The notes under the pieces: model-generated
What the model saw: the letters and a program-made list of their open reading frames with translations, nothing else
Databases searched by the model: none
Told to the model about the DNA's origin: nothing
Made by a program: the position numbers and the translations under genes
Shown: piece after piece, positions 54,701-64,000 of the stretch
Layout of the letters: each line of letters starts with the position of its first letter
How positions within the stretch are numbered: the stretch's first letter is position 1
Source: Casuarius casuarius
Lineage: Eukaryota; Chordata; Aves; Casuariiformes; Casuariidae
Assembly (NCBI GenBank): GCA_003342895.1
Contig: PTFA01000035.1
Span: 124,001-188,000, forward strand
DNA: 64,000 nt
Reading direction: 5' to 3'

Positions 54701-57700
54701 AGATACTGCTTCACCTTCCGTGCCATCTGAGCATCTTCATACAGCTTTTTAGCATTAAGGAAGGAGCTGCGACGGACCCGTTTTTTATGACCTCCGGTTT
54801 GTGCGACATCTAGCACGGCTGCATTTGTGCTGCCTTGGCTGAGAGACCTGGAGGGAAGGTGTGTGGGGACAGGAGTGGGGAAAGAGGAGAAAAGTGTGAC
54901 TTAGTCCAGACACAGTATCACTTGATAAACTTGAAACATGCAAAAGATTGCATGAATGTCAGTCTATGGTCAAAGCTTACATGCCTCATTCCAGTAAGTC
55001 AAACAGCTACAACAGACAGAAGGATGAGGGTCAGGAAATCTTTTTACTTGGTTACAGGCAATATTTTAATTATTCAAATATTTAACCTATTCTGCTCCAA
55101 CTAGGCAATATCACTTCACGCATCTAGAAAAGCATTCAAGCTAGCTCTCTCACGTAAGCCAGCTACTAAGATTGGAGCATTAGGAAAAGCTCATGCAGCA
55201 AGGCAATGCTGACAGAAGACTATAGTTGAGGCTGAAATTTAAATACATATTTAGAAAGCTTCGAAAGTGTCTTCCAAGTATTTTTTTTAATCAGACCATA
55301 CACAAACTGTACAGCTCACCTTTACTTAATAAAACTTACTTCTATGTTCCTGAGTTGAATATAGTGAGCTCTTTGTTAAATAAAATGATCAGCAAGTTAA
55401 TGATGAAATAAATGCCATGCACTTTTCAATGTATGTATGTCTATATGAAAGCTATGCATTTTTCCTGAATTGTTAAGGGTAAAAACGATGGCTGAGCTGT
55501 AGTGTGAAAATATGAAGTTAGTTTAGCAGATACTTTAACTTTTAACATTTGCATTGGATTCTCATAATTGCTCGTTAGTCATAAGAAAGTTAACAGCAAT
55601 TTTTAGTTGTTTCAACCTTGTCATTTTTACAACTTCCCTTTTACTGAAAGTCGCTTCCTCTGTCAATTTAAATGGGAAAAGGAGGGTGGGGAGAACCCAC
55701 CCTCATCCCCCATCTATAATCACCCATAAATATTTTACAGTTTTTGTGTTTTAATTTCAAAAGCAAAAGCACTCCTGGATTAAAACGCATTGTCAGTGGA
55801 AAAAAAAAAGGGGAGTTAACAAAAGGAAAAACGTCAAAGCAACAGAAAATTAAAGATAGAAAGTAGGAAACAATGCAAATAGAAAGAGAAGAATGAATTT
55901 CTGTGTGCGTTGTCTCCAACCACTTACCCCAAACTCCTCCATTTCTTCTTCCTGCAAGTGAGAGCCAGGAAGAGTAAAGCATGGGTTTAAGAAGAGACAG
56001 AGAAAGATCACAAGCTCAGAAAGAAAAAGATTGGACCTCAGGACAAGCAGTTCTAGAAGCCCACAAACATTTCAAAAGAGCCTTGACTCAGGCAGGCAGA
56101 TATTACAAACTCTTCTAGTTCAAATTAAGAAAAAGAGTATGCATTAAGCTGGCTCTAACACAAAGCCAAAAGACCATTCATTCCATATTTTCTAAAAACA
56201 CTAACTTACACTAATTAGCATATATTCTCACTTCTATTAAATCGAAATGATAAGGTTGGTACACATCAACATTTCAAACAGGCTAATACATACATGTTCA
56301 GAACAGGCCCTCCCCCTCCTCCCTCCCTCCCAGAAATGGGATTTTTGGAATGAGGCATCTGGCAGCTAAGGAATAATTTAAAACATTTTTATATATATTT
56401 ATAAACACAAAAGTTAATGATTTCTCCATTTTTAAAACTGGCTTCAATATATACAACGCATAATTTTGGTTAATTGCTAAAGAGAAACAAAAAAAAATGT
56501 ATATTGTTCCAATATAACAAGGGGACACAAAAGAGGTACAAACTGATCCTGAAATTGAAAATCCAATCAGTTTTCCACACATACAGAACTCTCACTGAAC
56601 AAATACGACTGAGGGCCCACTGTCAGGGGGGAAATCTTTTTTTCTCCAAATACGTGCATGGGCATTCATCTGAAAAGCATCTCTTACCTGCTACCTCGCC
56701 TTCTCTCAATTGAGAGAGGCTCTGCTGAACAACAAACTTACCTGGTTCTAAACATTAAAGCAGGATCCATGTTAACAGATGCCATACGACCAACATGGCG
56801 AATTTCTTTTGCAATCATTCTCAGCTTCTCAAAATTGACCAAGCCCTCCACTTTTGAATCATTTCCTAGAATTAACAAATATTAGCAACATCAGTTATTT
56901 GGTAGCAATGTTAGCTTTTCTTAGCTGGGAAGGAAAGAAAAAAAAAAAAGAAAAAGGTGAAGTCATTTTGCTTTTACCTTCATGAAGGAACGTAAGGTCT
57001 TTTTTGATAACAGGAAACAGAGGAATAATAGGGGGCTGTAGGTTTTGGCTGTTAAGGACATTACGATATTTTGCCATGTTCCTAGACGGATCAAACAAGT
57101 CCTGTAGATCTTGAAACAGTTTCTCATATTTGCTTGGAAGTTTTTCCCAGGTAGTTCGGAGCCGTGCAACTGGTGCCAAATTCAGACCACTTGAAACAAA
57201 CAAAAAAAAAAAGTGCAAAAGTTCAAGAACAACAGAAAGAAACAAGCAAAAATTCCTAGAAGGAAACATACTAAATTTTTTATAGGAGAAATACAATATT
57301 GACAAAACAGTGTAGTACAACGTCAATAAAATAAAATAACAAAAGTGAAAACTTCCTTTGTGCACTATTACAGAACAACTTTTATAAAAGCCATAAAAAC
57401 TGAGAATAGCAGCATGATGTAATCATAAGCAGATTAAGTAGTATGTGTATGAGAAATTAAACCTTATGGAGAGTAGGTATTCACTCTTACTATTTTGCAA
57501 CAGTGTCTGAATTGGGTAACAATATCATAATCTAGGAGTATCTCAGGATTACTACTTAATTTCGAGATTCCCAGATTGGAAGAACCATCTGCCATCTACA
57601 TAACGTTTAGGTGGTGGTAGCACAGTGACCCACTCTCATTTGACTTTGTTGTCTCTATATCCAATTGTTATAACAGACTCTAAATATCTGAGGCTATTCT

Positions 57701-60700
57701 GAAGCTGTAGCTGGTACAAAAAACCATAGGTCATTCCCCTTAGTGATGTTGGCATCTTGCACACACTGAGGTTAGCCTGTTTTGCATTCATTTCTACCCA
57801 CTGAAAGTGCTGATACCTATATATCTTTCCATCAATTCAAGTCCCTGCTGGCAAACAGACTGCTTTTATTTCTCATTGAGGTCAGTTGAAAAAGCTGAGC
57901 TAAATCTCCAGATTTTAATGTCTCAGACGCTGACAGATTATTAACATGGATCCTTGGAGTTTGTTGCCACATCTGATCAGATGGTACTCAAGAACAGTGA
58001 CCTTCAGGAAGAAGTGACATATTCAATCTGTTTATTAGGGCTTTTGCCAGAGAAGGTGATAAAATTGCCGTTTTTAAATGCAACTTTTCCTAGCTTTTTC
58101 ATAAGAGGCAATATTCATGTTTTTTGTTTGGTTTGGTTTAGTCTGCATAATTTGGGAGACTCTACAGGAAATATGAATGTTTAAAAAAATGTGTTTAAAC
58201 ACTTTTTTTTTTCTTCTCTCAGTTTCCTGCTTTTTCATTCCAGAACTGAGAAAGGTTTTCTGTTTGAGATTTTTGGTACATTTTTATTCTTATTAAAAGA
58301 CCTTCGCCTGTGGCATTTTGTATGGCACTGTAATCTAACCAGTATTGACTACTGGAGTTCTGTATTTCATTTGTGGTAAATTCAATAAACCCTACCCAGA
58401 AAGCTGTCTTGGCTGCTTTTATTACTCTCTTTAGTTGCATGTGCTACACAGTAGCGCACAAGTGTACATTCGCATTAGGATCTCTCTTCCCCCTTTGCAT
58501 CTAAGAAACTGCCAATTCAAAACAACAGTCAACATACCACAACTCAATGAATTCAAGATACTGGGAACTCTCTATGAAACGATGAGCTCCCTCTGGGAAT
58601 ATAACCTATTCATTTACGACAACATTATTTTTCTTCATATAACTGCTGTTCCTTTTGTTTTTAAGTAAGTGCAGTAATTCCTCTAGTGCCATGTTCACCA
58701 ATGCCTCTAGCCACAGTATCTTGAACAGCAGGTACATAAATAGTAGTACTCCAAATAATATTTCAGCAAATATTTCAACGTCAAGTTCAGATTACTGGAA
58801 AATACCTTCCTTACTGGATTGTCAAGTGCTGACATTAGCAGTGTTAATCAATTTACTCTGTTTAATACAATTTGGTAGACTGATATATTACTCCTTAATA
58901 ATTTTAATTCTAGGTAAAAAGAAGTCTCAGCTACCTGATGATAGCGAACATTGAGTTGAAGTTCTTGCATTCTCTGCAGTGTAGTGCTATCTTAATGAAA
59001 TGCTTAATGATCTTCATCCGTTTTAGCTGGTTGGTTTCTCTTAGAATCTCAGAAGCTACCCAGAACGTTTCTTGATTTATCACTTCTTCAAACTTCTTTA
59101 GATTAGTGCAACCTGTTTTTGATTTGAGCTTAAACAAGTCATCTATGTATTCTGTAGGTTCAATATTACGGAATAGCTCAAAGTTTCTCATGGAGAGCTG
59201 AGTAGCCACCTCAACAGTACTGAGCTGTAGTAGGGAAATCTGGCTTTCCCTTAGCAACTCTTGAGCATCTTCATCTGAACAAAGAGTTTCTGTTTCCATG
59301 TTGTTCTTCAGGTAATACCTGTAAAAACAAAATTCCAAAAAAGACTCAATACAAGGTACTCAAATACTAGCGAAAATTACAGTAATGATCTAGTCAGAAT
59401 GATAGAATAAACTGAAGTTCAACAGTATTAATTAGAAGTTGCATTAAAAGTAATTTCTTGTAAAGAAACAGAATATTAGTAAGTTGACTATATTCCTGTT
59501 CAGCAGGATTCTTAATTAATAAGCTGGCGCAGTCAGTTTTAAGCCCGCAGCCTCCAGCCTCACCTGCCACTGAGCTGTATCCTGTCAGCAAGCTTCGATA
59601 ACTGGTCGGGAAGCCTCCTTTGTTTGATTACACCCTCAGGTGTGACGGAGACTTCACACAGCGAATATGCATCAGGGGTGGCAGTGAGAGCAAACTCTCT
59701 GATTGCCTGGATAACCACTTCTTTTGCTGTTGTGTCCTTACTGATCATGATGTAGCGACTTTGCTGATCTGCCTTGAAAACCCTCAGAACTTGATCTGGT
59801 AAATCTGAGAAAAAAAGTTACATGCACGGTATACAATTTAGTAAAGCAGAAAAAATTAACAGTATAAGAACAAGCAATAATATCAGTCAGATTACGTCTA
59901 ATTACTAGTGCAATTACATTTTACTTCAGTGACATTGTTTTGTTCCTCCTCTGAGAAATGAGATGAAACATCTCCTGCATCTATGTAGTCCCTAACTCAG
60001 TTGCAGTAGTTGGTGCGATCTATATTTTTTGTTGCTTTGAGGTCGCATGCAAGTCGATTGAACAAGAAAATAGAAAATAACAGAAAGCCTTCTAAATTTA
60101 CAGCCAAAAATGATACTTTTTAAAAAACAAAACACAAACGCCCCCACCTCCCCCCAGAAAACAGCTGCTAGATGGAAACATCCACTGACACAATTGGAAA
60201 CTTAACTGGCAACCTATGGAAGAAGAGGCTCTACAGTAGACCTGGAAGTGCATAACACTTTTTAAAGTTACCACTAAAACATCTATTCAGCAACAGAAAT
60301 GTCATGACAAATGAACAAAAATTAGTATTTTCTGACTACTGCTGCACGTCTCCAAAATAGTCATTTGGGAAGTATTAAGGTGAACCTGTCTCAGATATGT
60401 ATTGGCTTGCTTGCCACAAAGGCTGTTTAACACTTAAATATTTAAGCCCATAAATTACATTTAAATAAGCCTGTACCTTTTATACTCACAGTACTATTTC
60501 TATAACTTGAGAAGCACCAATACCCAAACACATTAAAACTGAGTGATTACATTATAATTTACATGTAATGTGGATCACTATAGGACATTTTTAGCAATTT
60601 CTAAGTACTGGAGTCAAATGTACAAATGTACAAATACAGCTAGCAAGCCAATTTTACTTTTTCTCGCCAACTCATTATTGACTCCTGTCTTCCTTCAGTA

Positions 60701-63398
60701 ATAAGTTGAAGAGGGATACAGAGCAGTGCCTAAATCATTTCTGCACTTTTTGACATCTTGGGGAAGATAGATGCCAAAGACACAGCCATTCAGAGAAGTT
60801 ATTAGAAAACAGGATGGTCTCTACATCATCTTGTGTGTTGCTGTTACAGAAATACCGGCTATTCAAAGAAATGCTGTGAAGATACTCCCGAGAAGCAAGT
60901 GTTCTGCCCAAGGAGAAAATAACCTGCTCTGTAGGATCAATAAACTCACTATGAAGAAATGCAGAGAACAGCAAATACAGTAGCATCATCTTTGCACCAT
61001 ATTTTATCAAATTTCTCAGGCTGCATTCCACTCAGTATCAAAAACACTACAAAGAATATAGAGAAGATGTTAGCAAGTAATTTGCCATAATGATTTTTAA
61101 ATAAAACAACACTAGAAAAGAATTGTAACCATTCCCTTCTCTCCTTTACAAGGAGGACTGGAGTGGCAAACTGAAGAAAGCAACGCTTTATGGAACATGG
61201 TCCCCTTGTACAGCTTGTGAGAGAAAAACGTACTGGTGAATGACAGTTCATCATTAGTCATTTTGACTTTTAATAGAATAGCAAAGAGAGCACACGAGAA
61301 GAAACATCGAAGCATTTGAACATTTGAAAATAAACCTTTACAAATATATTTGAAAAAGCCTGTGCAAACCAGAAGAGTAACAAAAATGACTTGTTGCAGA
61401 TTTCAAGCTTAAAGAATGGAAGATCTCATTTCCTCCTCAAATACTATCCTTCCAAAATGGCTATGGTAACTCCACTACTTTTCTCTTTCTTCTCCAGTAC
61501 ATTCTAATTTCTTGCAAGCTGCCTCCATCTCCACCTTTAATTTAGTCCAAGGTAACAAAAGAAATTAAAATTGTAGGCTTTAACTTTTCCCAAGTCTTAA
61601 GGTATACAGTGGTATAATTCAACTCTTCTATTTACAGCACAATCATCCCTAAGGCCTTAAGGTACAGGATTTTGATTTCAGTCCCCTCTTCCCCTCCTTC
61701 CTACCCAGAGAAAATTGCTAAGAATTAATTTACAAATATGCAGTCTGTGTTTGGACAAGTTTTAAGTAAAGAAAAAAAAGAGAAAAAGAAAAAAGAGAAA
61801 AAATTAATGAGAAAGCAGTAATTACTTAAAACAGTTTCTGTAAAGTTAGTGAAAAGCTGTTAATGACATTACATCATTATTCATCTTGCTTCCCAGAGCA
61901 AAGGCCAACAGCGAAATATTTTTCATTTATTAAACTTTTCTGAACTTCATGTTTAATGGAAAGATCACAGAGAATTGTGATGACTTTCCTTCTCAATTAA
62001 TGGAATTTGTTTGAGCTTTGTGATACAGTGATCCCTACAGCTTTGGCAGTTAGCCATTCACTGTACTCAGCATTACACACACGTTATAAGAACCATCCAG
62101 TCCAGGTAAATGGCAAGTTGGAGAATGGAATTTTCACCAATGTATGGACAAGAAAGTGTTGGTAGAAAGTTATATTTATTTATAAAAATACGTTCAAAGT
62201 GTTTGACACCAGTCAGTAGATAAACTAAATAAAATACAAGCCTTCCAACTTTCTCAGGTACAGCCTTAGGCACACACACCACCCTCTTGTATTCTTCTTC
62301 TCTAGCTCCCTTAAAACCTGAGGAGATGTGCTGCTTAGCAGCACGGTTTCTAGTGTGAAGATTGCACCTACTCAGCCAGTACATACGCTTATGTGTAAGC
62401 ACTGACCTTTGAGGTAAGGTATGAAATCCCTCAGGCTTTGGAGGACACTGAATTTCTGGTCCTACTTTAAGAAGTGCTCTAGATATTAGACTATAACAAC
62501 CAAGTGTCAGTACAGCTACAATCACCACATCCTCCTCCAGCAGCAATGTTTTAATACTAAAGATTTGGATACTAAACTCACAGAAGGTTTCATGCTGAGA
62601 ACCTTCCTGCAGCCCTATAAGAGCCCAAATCTCATCCCCTTTGGGAGTTTCAGTTAAACTGTTCGCATAAGATAGAAGTTTCTCATTCTCTCTCTCTGTC
62701 TTGCCCTCTCACATGCACACACCTCCTACTTTGTGCTGCTCTGCTAAATATGCTCATTTTTTAAAACCCCATTCTGAAACATTTAAGTCATCTTATACAC
62801 AAAGCATTCAGTTTACTGCAGGAGACAATTTTGCAGGGACAGGGTGTTAACGGGGACCTCTGCAACTGTCCCTTACAAAATTATATAAGTCTGTCCAGGA
62901 GAAAGAAAAAAAAAAAAAGACAACACATGCCCACTGTCTAAGTCCAGTGTCCTTTCTCTCTACTGTAAGCACATGATCACCTTTATTGTATGATCTCCTG
63001 TGCTATTTCAGAGTATTCTAGTGTTCTGAAGACTGATCCAGGGCAGATCAGAAAATATTAAACAGAGTAAGATTTCATTGCCCAAAAGTATCCAATCATC
63101 AGTAAGAGTCACTCTGTACAGAACATACGTCAAAAATACAGATCTAATACATCCAGGTAAAGTGTACTGGAGCAATGTCCTAACAAAAGTCCTAAAGTCC
63201 CCCCCAAAAGTCAGTAAATGTAAGAACAGAAGATCCTTACCGGGTGTAGTATTGAAATCTAAGATGCGGTGATGAGACTGCAGGAGGTCTGGGTTACTGG
63301 ACGAGAGGGTTCCACTGACGGGCAGAGCCGGAGGAATGTGCTTAGTTTGCCTCAGCCCCACAATGCTGTCATCCTGAGACTGGCCAATTCCAATGTCG
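42693..63398 (-). CDS. RAPGEF2: RAPGEF2 (PDZ-GEF1), 3' portion, 13 coding exons, frame intact
   Basis: Exchange factor that loads GTP onto Rap1/Rap2 at membranes and cell junctions, acting in adhesion, neuronal migration and neurotrophin signalling (family knowledge). Exons in transcript order: 63398-63241, 59804-59564, 59318-58935, 57189-56978, 56865-56742, 55951-55928, 54847-54624, 53787-53599, 51844-51692, 49259-49034, 47498-46939, 44302-43997, 42718-42693. Their total is 2827 nt: one base completing a split codon, then 941 codons and TAA. All twelve introns between them are GT-AG and phase-compatible. Residue numbers in the exon entries count from the Asp of the first complete codon (DIGIGQ). 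Domains: linker 1-52, RA about 53-138, CDC25/RasGEF about 165-357, Ser/Pro-rich tail to 941. The tail ends in a Ser-Ala-Val PDZ ligand. The human protein is about 1499 residues, so roughly the N-terminal 560 residues lie outside the window. No frameshift or premature stop was seen. Confidence 0.96.
42719..43996 (-). other. RAPGEF2 last intron (1278 bp)
   Basis: GT-AG intron, phase 1. Retention reads eight further codons (GKFLIVRF) and then a stop. An AATAAA on the minus strand at 42906-42901 could serve such a form. Nothing else recognisable. Confidence 0.8.
43997..44302 (-). CDS. RAPGEF2: RAPGEF2 exon: PPxY-containing tail
   Basis: Encodes residues 832-933: [38 protein letters not shown], a His/Gln-rich variable stretch, and [19 protein letters not shown] to GFSTEED. 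PPGY and PPDY are PPxY motifs; in this protein such motifs bind the WW domains of NEDD4, which ubiquitinates it. The PPPTPP run could bind SH3 domains. Acceptor CCTGCAG at 44303; donor GTAAAT after 43997, splitting the Glu codon. If the intron were retained, the protein would end with eight different residues (see findings). Confidence 0.95.
44303..46938 (-). other. RAPGEF2 intron (2636 bp)
   Basis: GT-AG, phase 1. AT-rich, no open frame with supporting splice sites, no named repeat seen. Confidence 0.8.
46939..47498 (-). CDS. RAPGEF2: RAPGEF2 largest tail exon, with DSGRGS motif
   Basis: Encodes residues 645-831: [82 protein letters not shown] and MPAHIAV. At 560 bp it is the longest coding exon here. 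At 47363-47380 it encodes a perfect DSGxxS, the consensus recognised by the ubiquitin ligase SCF-betaTrCP when phosphorylated; RAPGEF2 is a known betaTrCP substrate, but assigning this particular motif is inference. The repeated Trp residues in a Ser-rich context are unusual for a disordered tail and are retained from mammals. Acceptor CATCTAG at 47499; donor GTAAGT after 46939. Confidence 0.95.
47499..49033 (-). other. RAPGEF2 intron (1535 bp)
   Basis: GT-AG, phase 2. Contains a short direct repeat (AATTACCTAGAAA-like, two copies) at about 48511-48538 and otherwise nothing notable. Confidence 0.8.
49034..49259 (-). CDS. RAPGEF2: RAPGEF2 exon: Ser-rich tail with DSGHSE motif
   Basis: Encodes residues 570-644: [49 protein letters not shown] and IEPDQYSLG. 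It is strongly Ser-rich and disordered in character. RQRHSVS fits an R-x-x-S basophilic kinase site. The DSGHSE run resembles a phosphodegron but lacks the exact DSGxxS spacing. Acceptor TACGCAG at 49260; donor GTAGGA after 49034, splitting a Gly codon. Confidence 0.94.
49260..51691 (-). other. RAPGEF2 intron (2432 bp)
   Basis: GT-AG, phase 1. Includes a homopolymer at 50229-50245 (17 T on the plus strand). No exon-like sequence recognised. Confidence 0.8.
51692..51844 (-). CDS. RAPGEF2: RAPGEF2 exon: Ser/Pro-rich tail segment
   Basis: Encodes residues 519-569: [19 protein letters not shown], a basic stretch, then [19 protein letters not shown]. The Ser-Pro and Thr-Pro pairs are candidate proline-directed kinase sites (CDK or MAPK). 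RAPGEF2 is a reported CDK5 substrate, but I cannot say which residue from this sequence. Acceptor CTTAAAG at 51845; donor GTATTA, a weak form, after 51692. Phase 1 at both ends, so skipping would keep the frame. Confidence 0.94.
51845..53598 (-). other. RAPGEF2 intron (1754 bp)
   Basis: GT-AG, phase 1. No features recognised. Confidence 0.8.
53599..53787 (-). CDS. RAPGEF2: RAPGEF2 exon: tail with glutamine run
   Basis: Encodes residues 456-518: [20 protein letters not shown], a Gln-rich run, [20 protein letters not shown] and LPPFG. The Gln run is coded by a mixture of CAG and CAA (CAG-rich core about 53687-53706). Here it is [11 protein letters not shown], while the human protein as I recall it has an interrupted Gln/Pro stretch in its place, so this is a length- and composition-variable spot. 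Acceptor CCATAG at 53788; donor GTAAGT after 53599, splitting a Gly codon. Confidence 0.94.
53788..54623 (-). other. RAPGEF2 intron (836 bp)
   Basis: GT-AG, phase 1. No features recognised. Confidence 0.8.
54624..54847 (-). CDS. RAPGEF2: RAPGEF2 exon: post-catalytic basic and helical segment
   Basis: Encodes residues 381-455: [16 protein letters not shown], the basic stretch [17 protein letters not shown], then a predicted helix [20 protein letters not shown] and LQCEPATNT. The RVRRSS stretch fits a basophilic kinase site (R-x-R-S). Human has Thr where Ala occurs in NAAV. Acceptor CCTCCAG ends at 54848; donor is GTGAGC after 54624, splitting a Leu codon. No catalytic motif is present; this is the start of the regulatory tail. 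Confidence 0.95.
54848..55927 (-). other. RAPGEF2 intron downstream of the microexon (1080 bp)
   Basis: GT-AG, phase 2. Starts with GTAAGT immediately after the microexon. Together with the next-upstream intron it makes the microexon an isolated 24-nt island between two introns of about 1 kb. Confidence 0.85.
55928..55951 (-). CDS. RAPGEF2: RAPGEF2 24-nt microexon (KKKWRSLG)
   Basis: A 24-nt exon adding eight codons at residues 373-380: joined to its neighbours it reads [16 protein letters not shown]. The acceptor CACTTGCAG and donor GTAAGT are strong. The exon enters and leaves in phase 2, so inclusion or skipping preserves the frame. The same eight residues occur in the full-length human protein as I remember it, which confirms a real exon. 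UGC words lie immediately upstream of the acceptor and about 30 nt further up, an arrangement typical of SRRM4-dependent neural microexons. Regulated inclusion is an inference. It inserts a basic patch just after the catalytic domain. Confidence 0.92.
55952..56741 (-). other. RAPGEF2 intron upstream of the microexon (790 bp)
   Basis: GT-AG, phase 2. It carries a C/T-rich tract and UGC words just before the microexon acceptor. A purine-rich run on the minus strand (plus strand CCTCC repeats about 56309-56331) is also present. Confidence 0.85.
56742..56865 (-). CDS. RAPGEF2: RAPGEF2 exon: C-terminal end of RasGEF domain
   Basis: Encodes residues 332-372. [21 protein letters not shown] forms the last helices of the CDC25 domain (the V-N-F-x-K-x-R...I motif), followed by [20 protein letters not shown], where the catalytic region passes into the tail. 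Acceptor TTCTAG ends at 56866. Donor is GTAAGT after 56742, splitting an Arg codon. If the following microexon is skipped the frame is kept, and the Arg leads directly into SLSQGS. Confidence 0.95.
56866..56977 (-). other. RAPGEF2 short intron (112 bp) inside the RasGEF domain
   Basis: GT-AG, phase 1, with a long T-rich tract on the minus strand (A-rich on plus at about 56936-56955). It is close to the smallest size vertebrate introns usually reach. Confidence 0.9.
56978..57189 (-). CDS. RAPGEF2: RAPGEF2 exon: central RasGEF domain
   Basis: Encodes residues 261-331 of the CDC25 domain, from [18 protein letters not shown] through [15 protein letters not shown] to [20 protein letters not shown]. 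The SGLN...V.RL..TW motif and the P-x-[IV]-P...L.DL.F..EG motif are hallmarks of the RasGEF catalytic core; the second lies next to the catalytic hairpin. Acceptor is a T-rich tract ending CAAG at 57190. Donor is GTAAAA after 56978, splitting a Gly codon. An intron of only 112 bp separates this exon from the next. Confidence 0.96.
57190..58934 (-). other. RAPGEF2 intron (1745 bp)
   Basis: GT-AG, phase 2. Splits the RasGEF domain within the ISGLN motif. No recognisable repeat or further exon. Confidence 0.8.
58935..59318 (-). CDS. RAPGEF2: RAPGEF2 exon: end of RA and first half of RasGEF domain
   Basis: Encodes residues 133-260. The first codons (YYLKNN) close the RA domain. From about residue 165 the CDC25-homology domain begins ([32 protein letters not shown]). 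It includes the conserved [17 protein letters not shown] helix, [20 protein letters not shown], and the start of NSMFAIISGLN. These are the structural core and the approach to the nucleotide-release hairpin typical of Ras-superfamily GEFs. The acceptor is TTTTTACAG at 59319. The donor is GTAGCT, weaker than consensus, after 58935. Confidence 0.96.
59564..59804 (-). CDS. RAPGEF2: RAPGEF2 exon: Ras-association (RA) domain
   Basis: Encodes residues 53-132, most of the RA domain ([13 protein letters not shown] onward, then [12 protein letters not shown] and the Leu-Cys-Glu-Val strand). In this family the RA domain binds GTP-loaded Rap1, giving membrane recruitment and positive feedback. The acceptor TCTCAG ends at 59805. 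The donor is GTGAGG directly after 59564, splitting an Arg codon. Lys and Arg in the first strand and the basic [10 protein letters not shown] stretch match the usual charged surface. Sequence appears nearly identical to mammalian RAPGEF2. Confidence 0.96.
59805..63240 (-). other. RAPGEF2 intron (3436 bp), largest complete one here
   Basis: GT-AG, phase 1. Contains a purine-rich run at about 61766-61803 and a 12-13 nt A run near 62907-62919. The segment around 61890-62050 looks compositionally conserved but was not tested. No exon is needed: the flanking exons join in frame. Confidence 0.8.
63241..63398 (-). CDS. RAPGEF2: RAPGEF2 exon: linker between PDZ and RA domains
   Basis: Encodes residues 1-52, beginning [10 protein letters not shown] and containing [10 protein letters not shown] and [17 protein letters not shown], which I recognise from RAPGEF2. 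The acceptor is a strong pyrimidine tract ending GCAG at 63399. The first base (C) completes a codon from an exon beyond the window, so the exon enters in phase 2. The donor is GTAAGG at 63240-63235, after one base of the next Asp codon. The stretch is a Ser-rich flexible linker with no catalytic role visible. A GTAAGT lies only 45 bp upstream of the acceptor and is treated as chance. Confidence 0.93.
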
Positions 63399-64000
63399 CT
63401 GCGTCCAGAACGGAAAAAGAGAAAAAAGAAGATCAGGACTTACCAGCGTTCTGAGGTTTGGCCCTACTAGAGGGATGCGGGGATATTTACATCACTTTTT
63501 TTTTCTTTTTTTAAAAAACACTTTCAACAGTTAGTACAGTAATTACTATTCAGAAGTTATTTTTTGAATATTTTTACAGTGGCTAAGATCTTTTCCCAAA
63601 AGGTGGTGGGTGCCTTATTCTTGCATCACCCAGACTCTGGCTAATGCTGCTGGCCCCTCAGGGCAGTTCACAAGCTCTGACTTTCACGAGTCTTTCACTA
63701 CTATCACAGACAGGATTTAGAGCTGTACTTCGGGGGTTATCGTGGCTAAAACTGCGTACTCAGATTTTTGTATAGGTCAATGAGGATTGTTAAGAACATC
63801 CATTTGAGCCTTCCTACCCTGTATTACCTTCTCGGAGTTTGTCTTGACTGAGTCAAATGGAAGCAAGGCCAACTAGCTCCGAAGGGCTAGGTAAGTACCT
63901 ACAAGTGGGGCAGTACGGGCATCCCATCCACAGTGCTCGACGGCTGCAGATAAAGCACTCTGCGACCAAGAAGGATTTTGTCTACCAAACCATGGAGCTA
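63399..64000 (-). other. 3' end of an upstream RAPGEF2 intron (partial)
   Basis: No canonical RAPGEF2 exon is visible between the acceptor at 63399 and the window edge. The preceding exon, expected to end in a PYN/PYS-type residue pair, must lie beyond 64000. A 45-nt stretch at 63899-63943 is flanked by an AG acceptor and a GTACTT donor and is phase-compatible (see findings). Confidence 0.75.

Noticed and set aside
63399..63465. A GTAAGT at 63443-63438 close to the acceptor of the DIGIGQ exon, suggesting a neighbouring exon
   Set aside because: It would leave an intron of only 45 bp. The candidate exon upstream of it has either an in-frame TAG or the wrong phase. The CTGAT next to it fits the branch point of the real acceptor.

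Overview
The window reads as vertebrate nuclear DNA, most likely from a bird, although another sauropsid is possible. It is AT-rich, has compact introns, and shows very few recognisable interspersed repeats. All confidently coding sequence lies on the minus strand at the right-hand end. It is the 3' part of RAPGEF2 (PDZ-GEF1, also called CNrasGEF or nRap GEP), a guanine nucleotide exchange factor for Rap1 and Rap2. I recognised it by its protein sequence; no search was run.

Right third (about 40.7-64 kb): thirteen RAPGEF2 exons can be placed at base resolution with GT-AG boundaries. Joined from 63398 down to 42693 they give one uninterrupted frame of 941 codons plus a stop, and every intron phase agrees. 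In order they encode the linker after the PDZ domain, the Ras-association (RA) domain, the complete CDC25-homology RasGEF catalytic domain, a 24-nt microexon, and the long Ser/Pro-rich tail. The tail carries a glutamine run, DSG motifs, PPxY motifs and a C-terminal PDZ ligand ending Ser-Ala-Val. The N-terminal exons (cyclic-nucleotide-binding-like, REM and PDZ domains) lie beyond position 64000. The last exon continues into a 3' UTR of about 2 kb, probably ending near tandem AATAAA signals at 40724-40733.

Left two thirds (1 to about 40.7 kb): sequence downstream of RAPGEF2 with no protein-coding gene I can support. In human the same side of RAPGEF2 is a gene desert, so this is expected. It holds several microsatellites and homopolymers, a local tandem duplication, a cluster of interlocking hairpins, two CpG-rich islets (about 6.8-7.7 kb and 16.1-16.33 kb), and stretches whose base composition and homeodomain or E-box-like words suggest conserved regulatory elements. 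One of the CpG islets runs into a possible plus-strand exon at 7687-7764. None of these non-coding calls could be tested by alignment here.

No bacterial-type, viral, CRISPR, tRNA or rRNA features were seen. The strongest results are the exact RAPGEF2 exon structure and its microexon. The possible exons, the element with inverted ends in the 3' UTR, and the intergenic islets are leads only.
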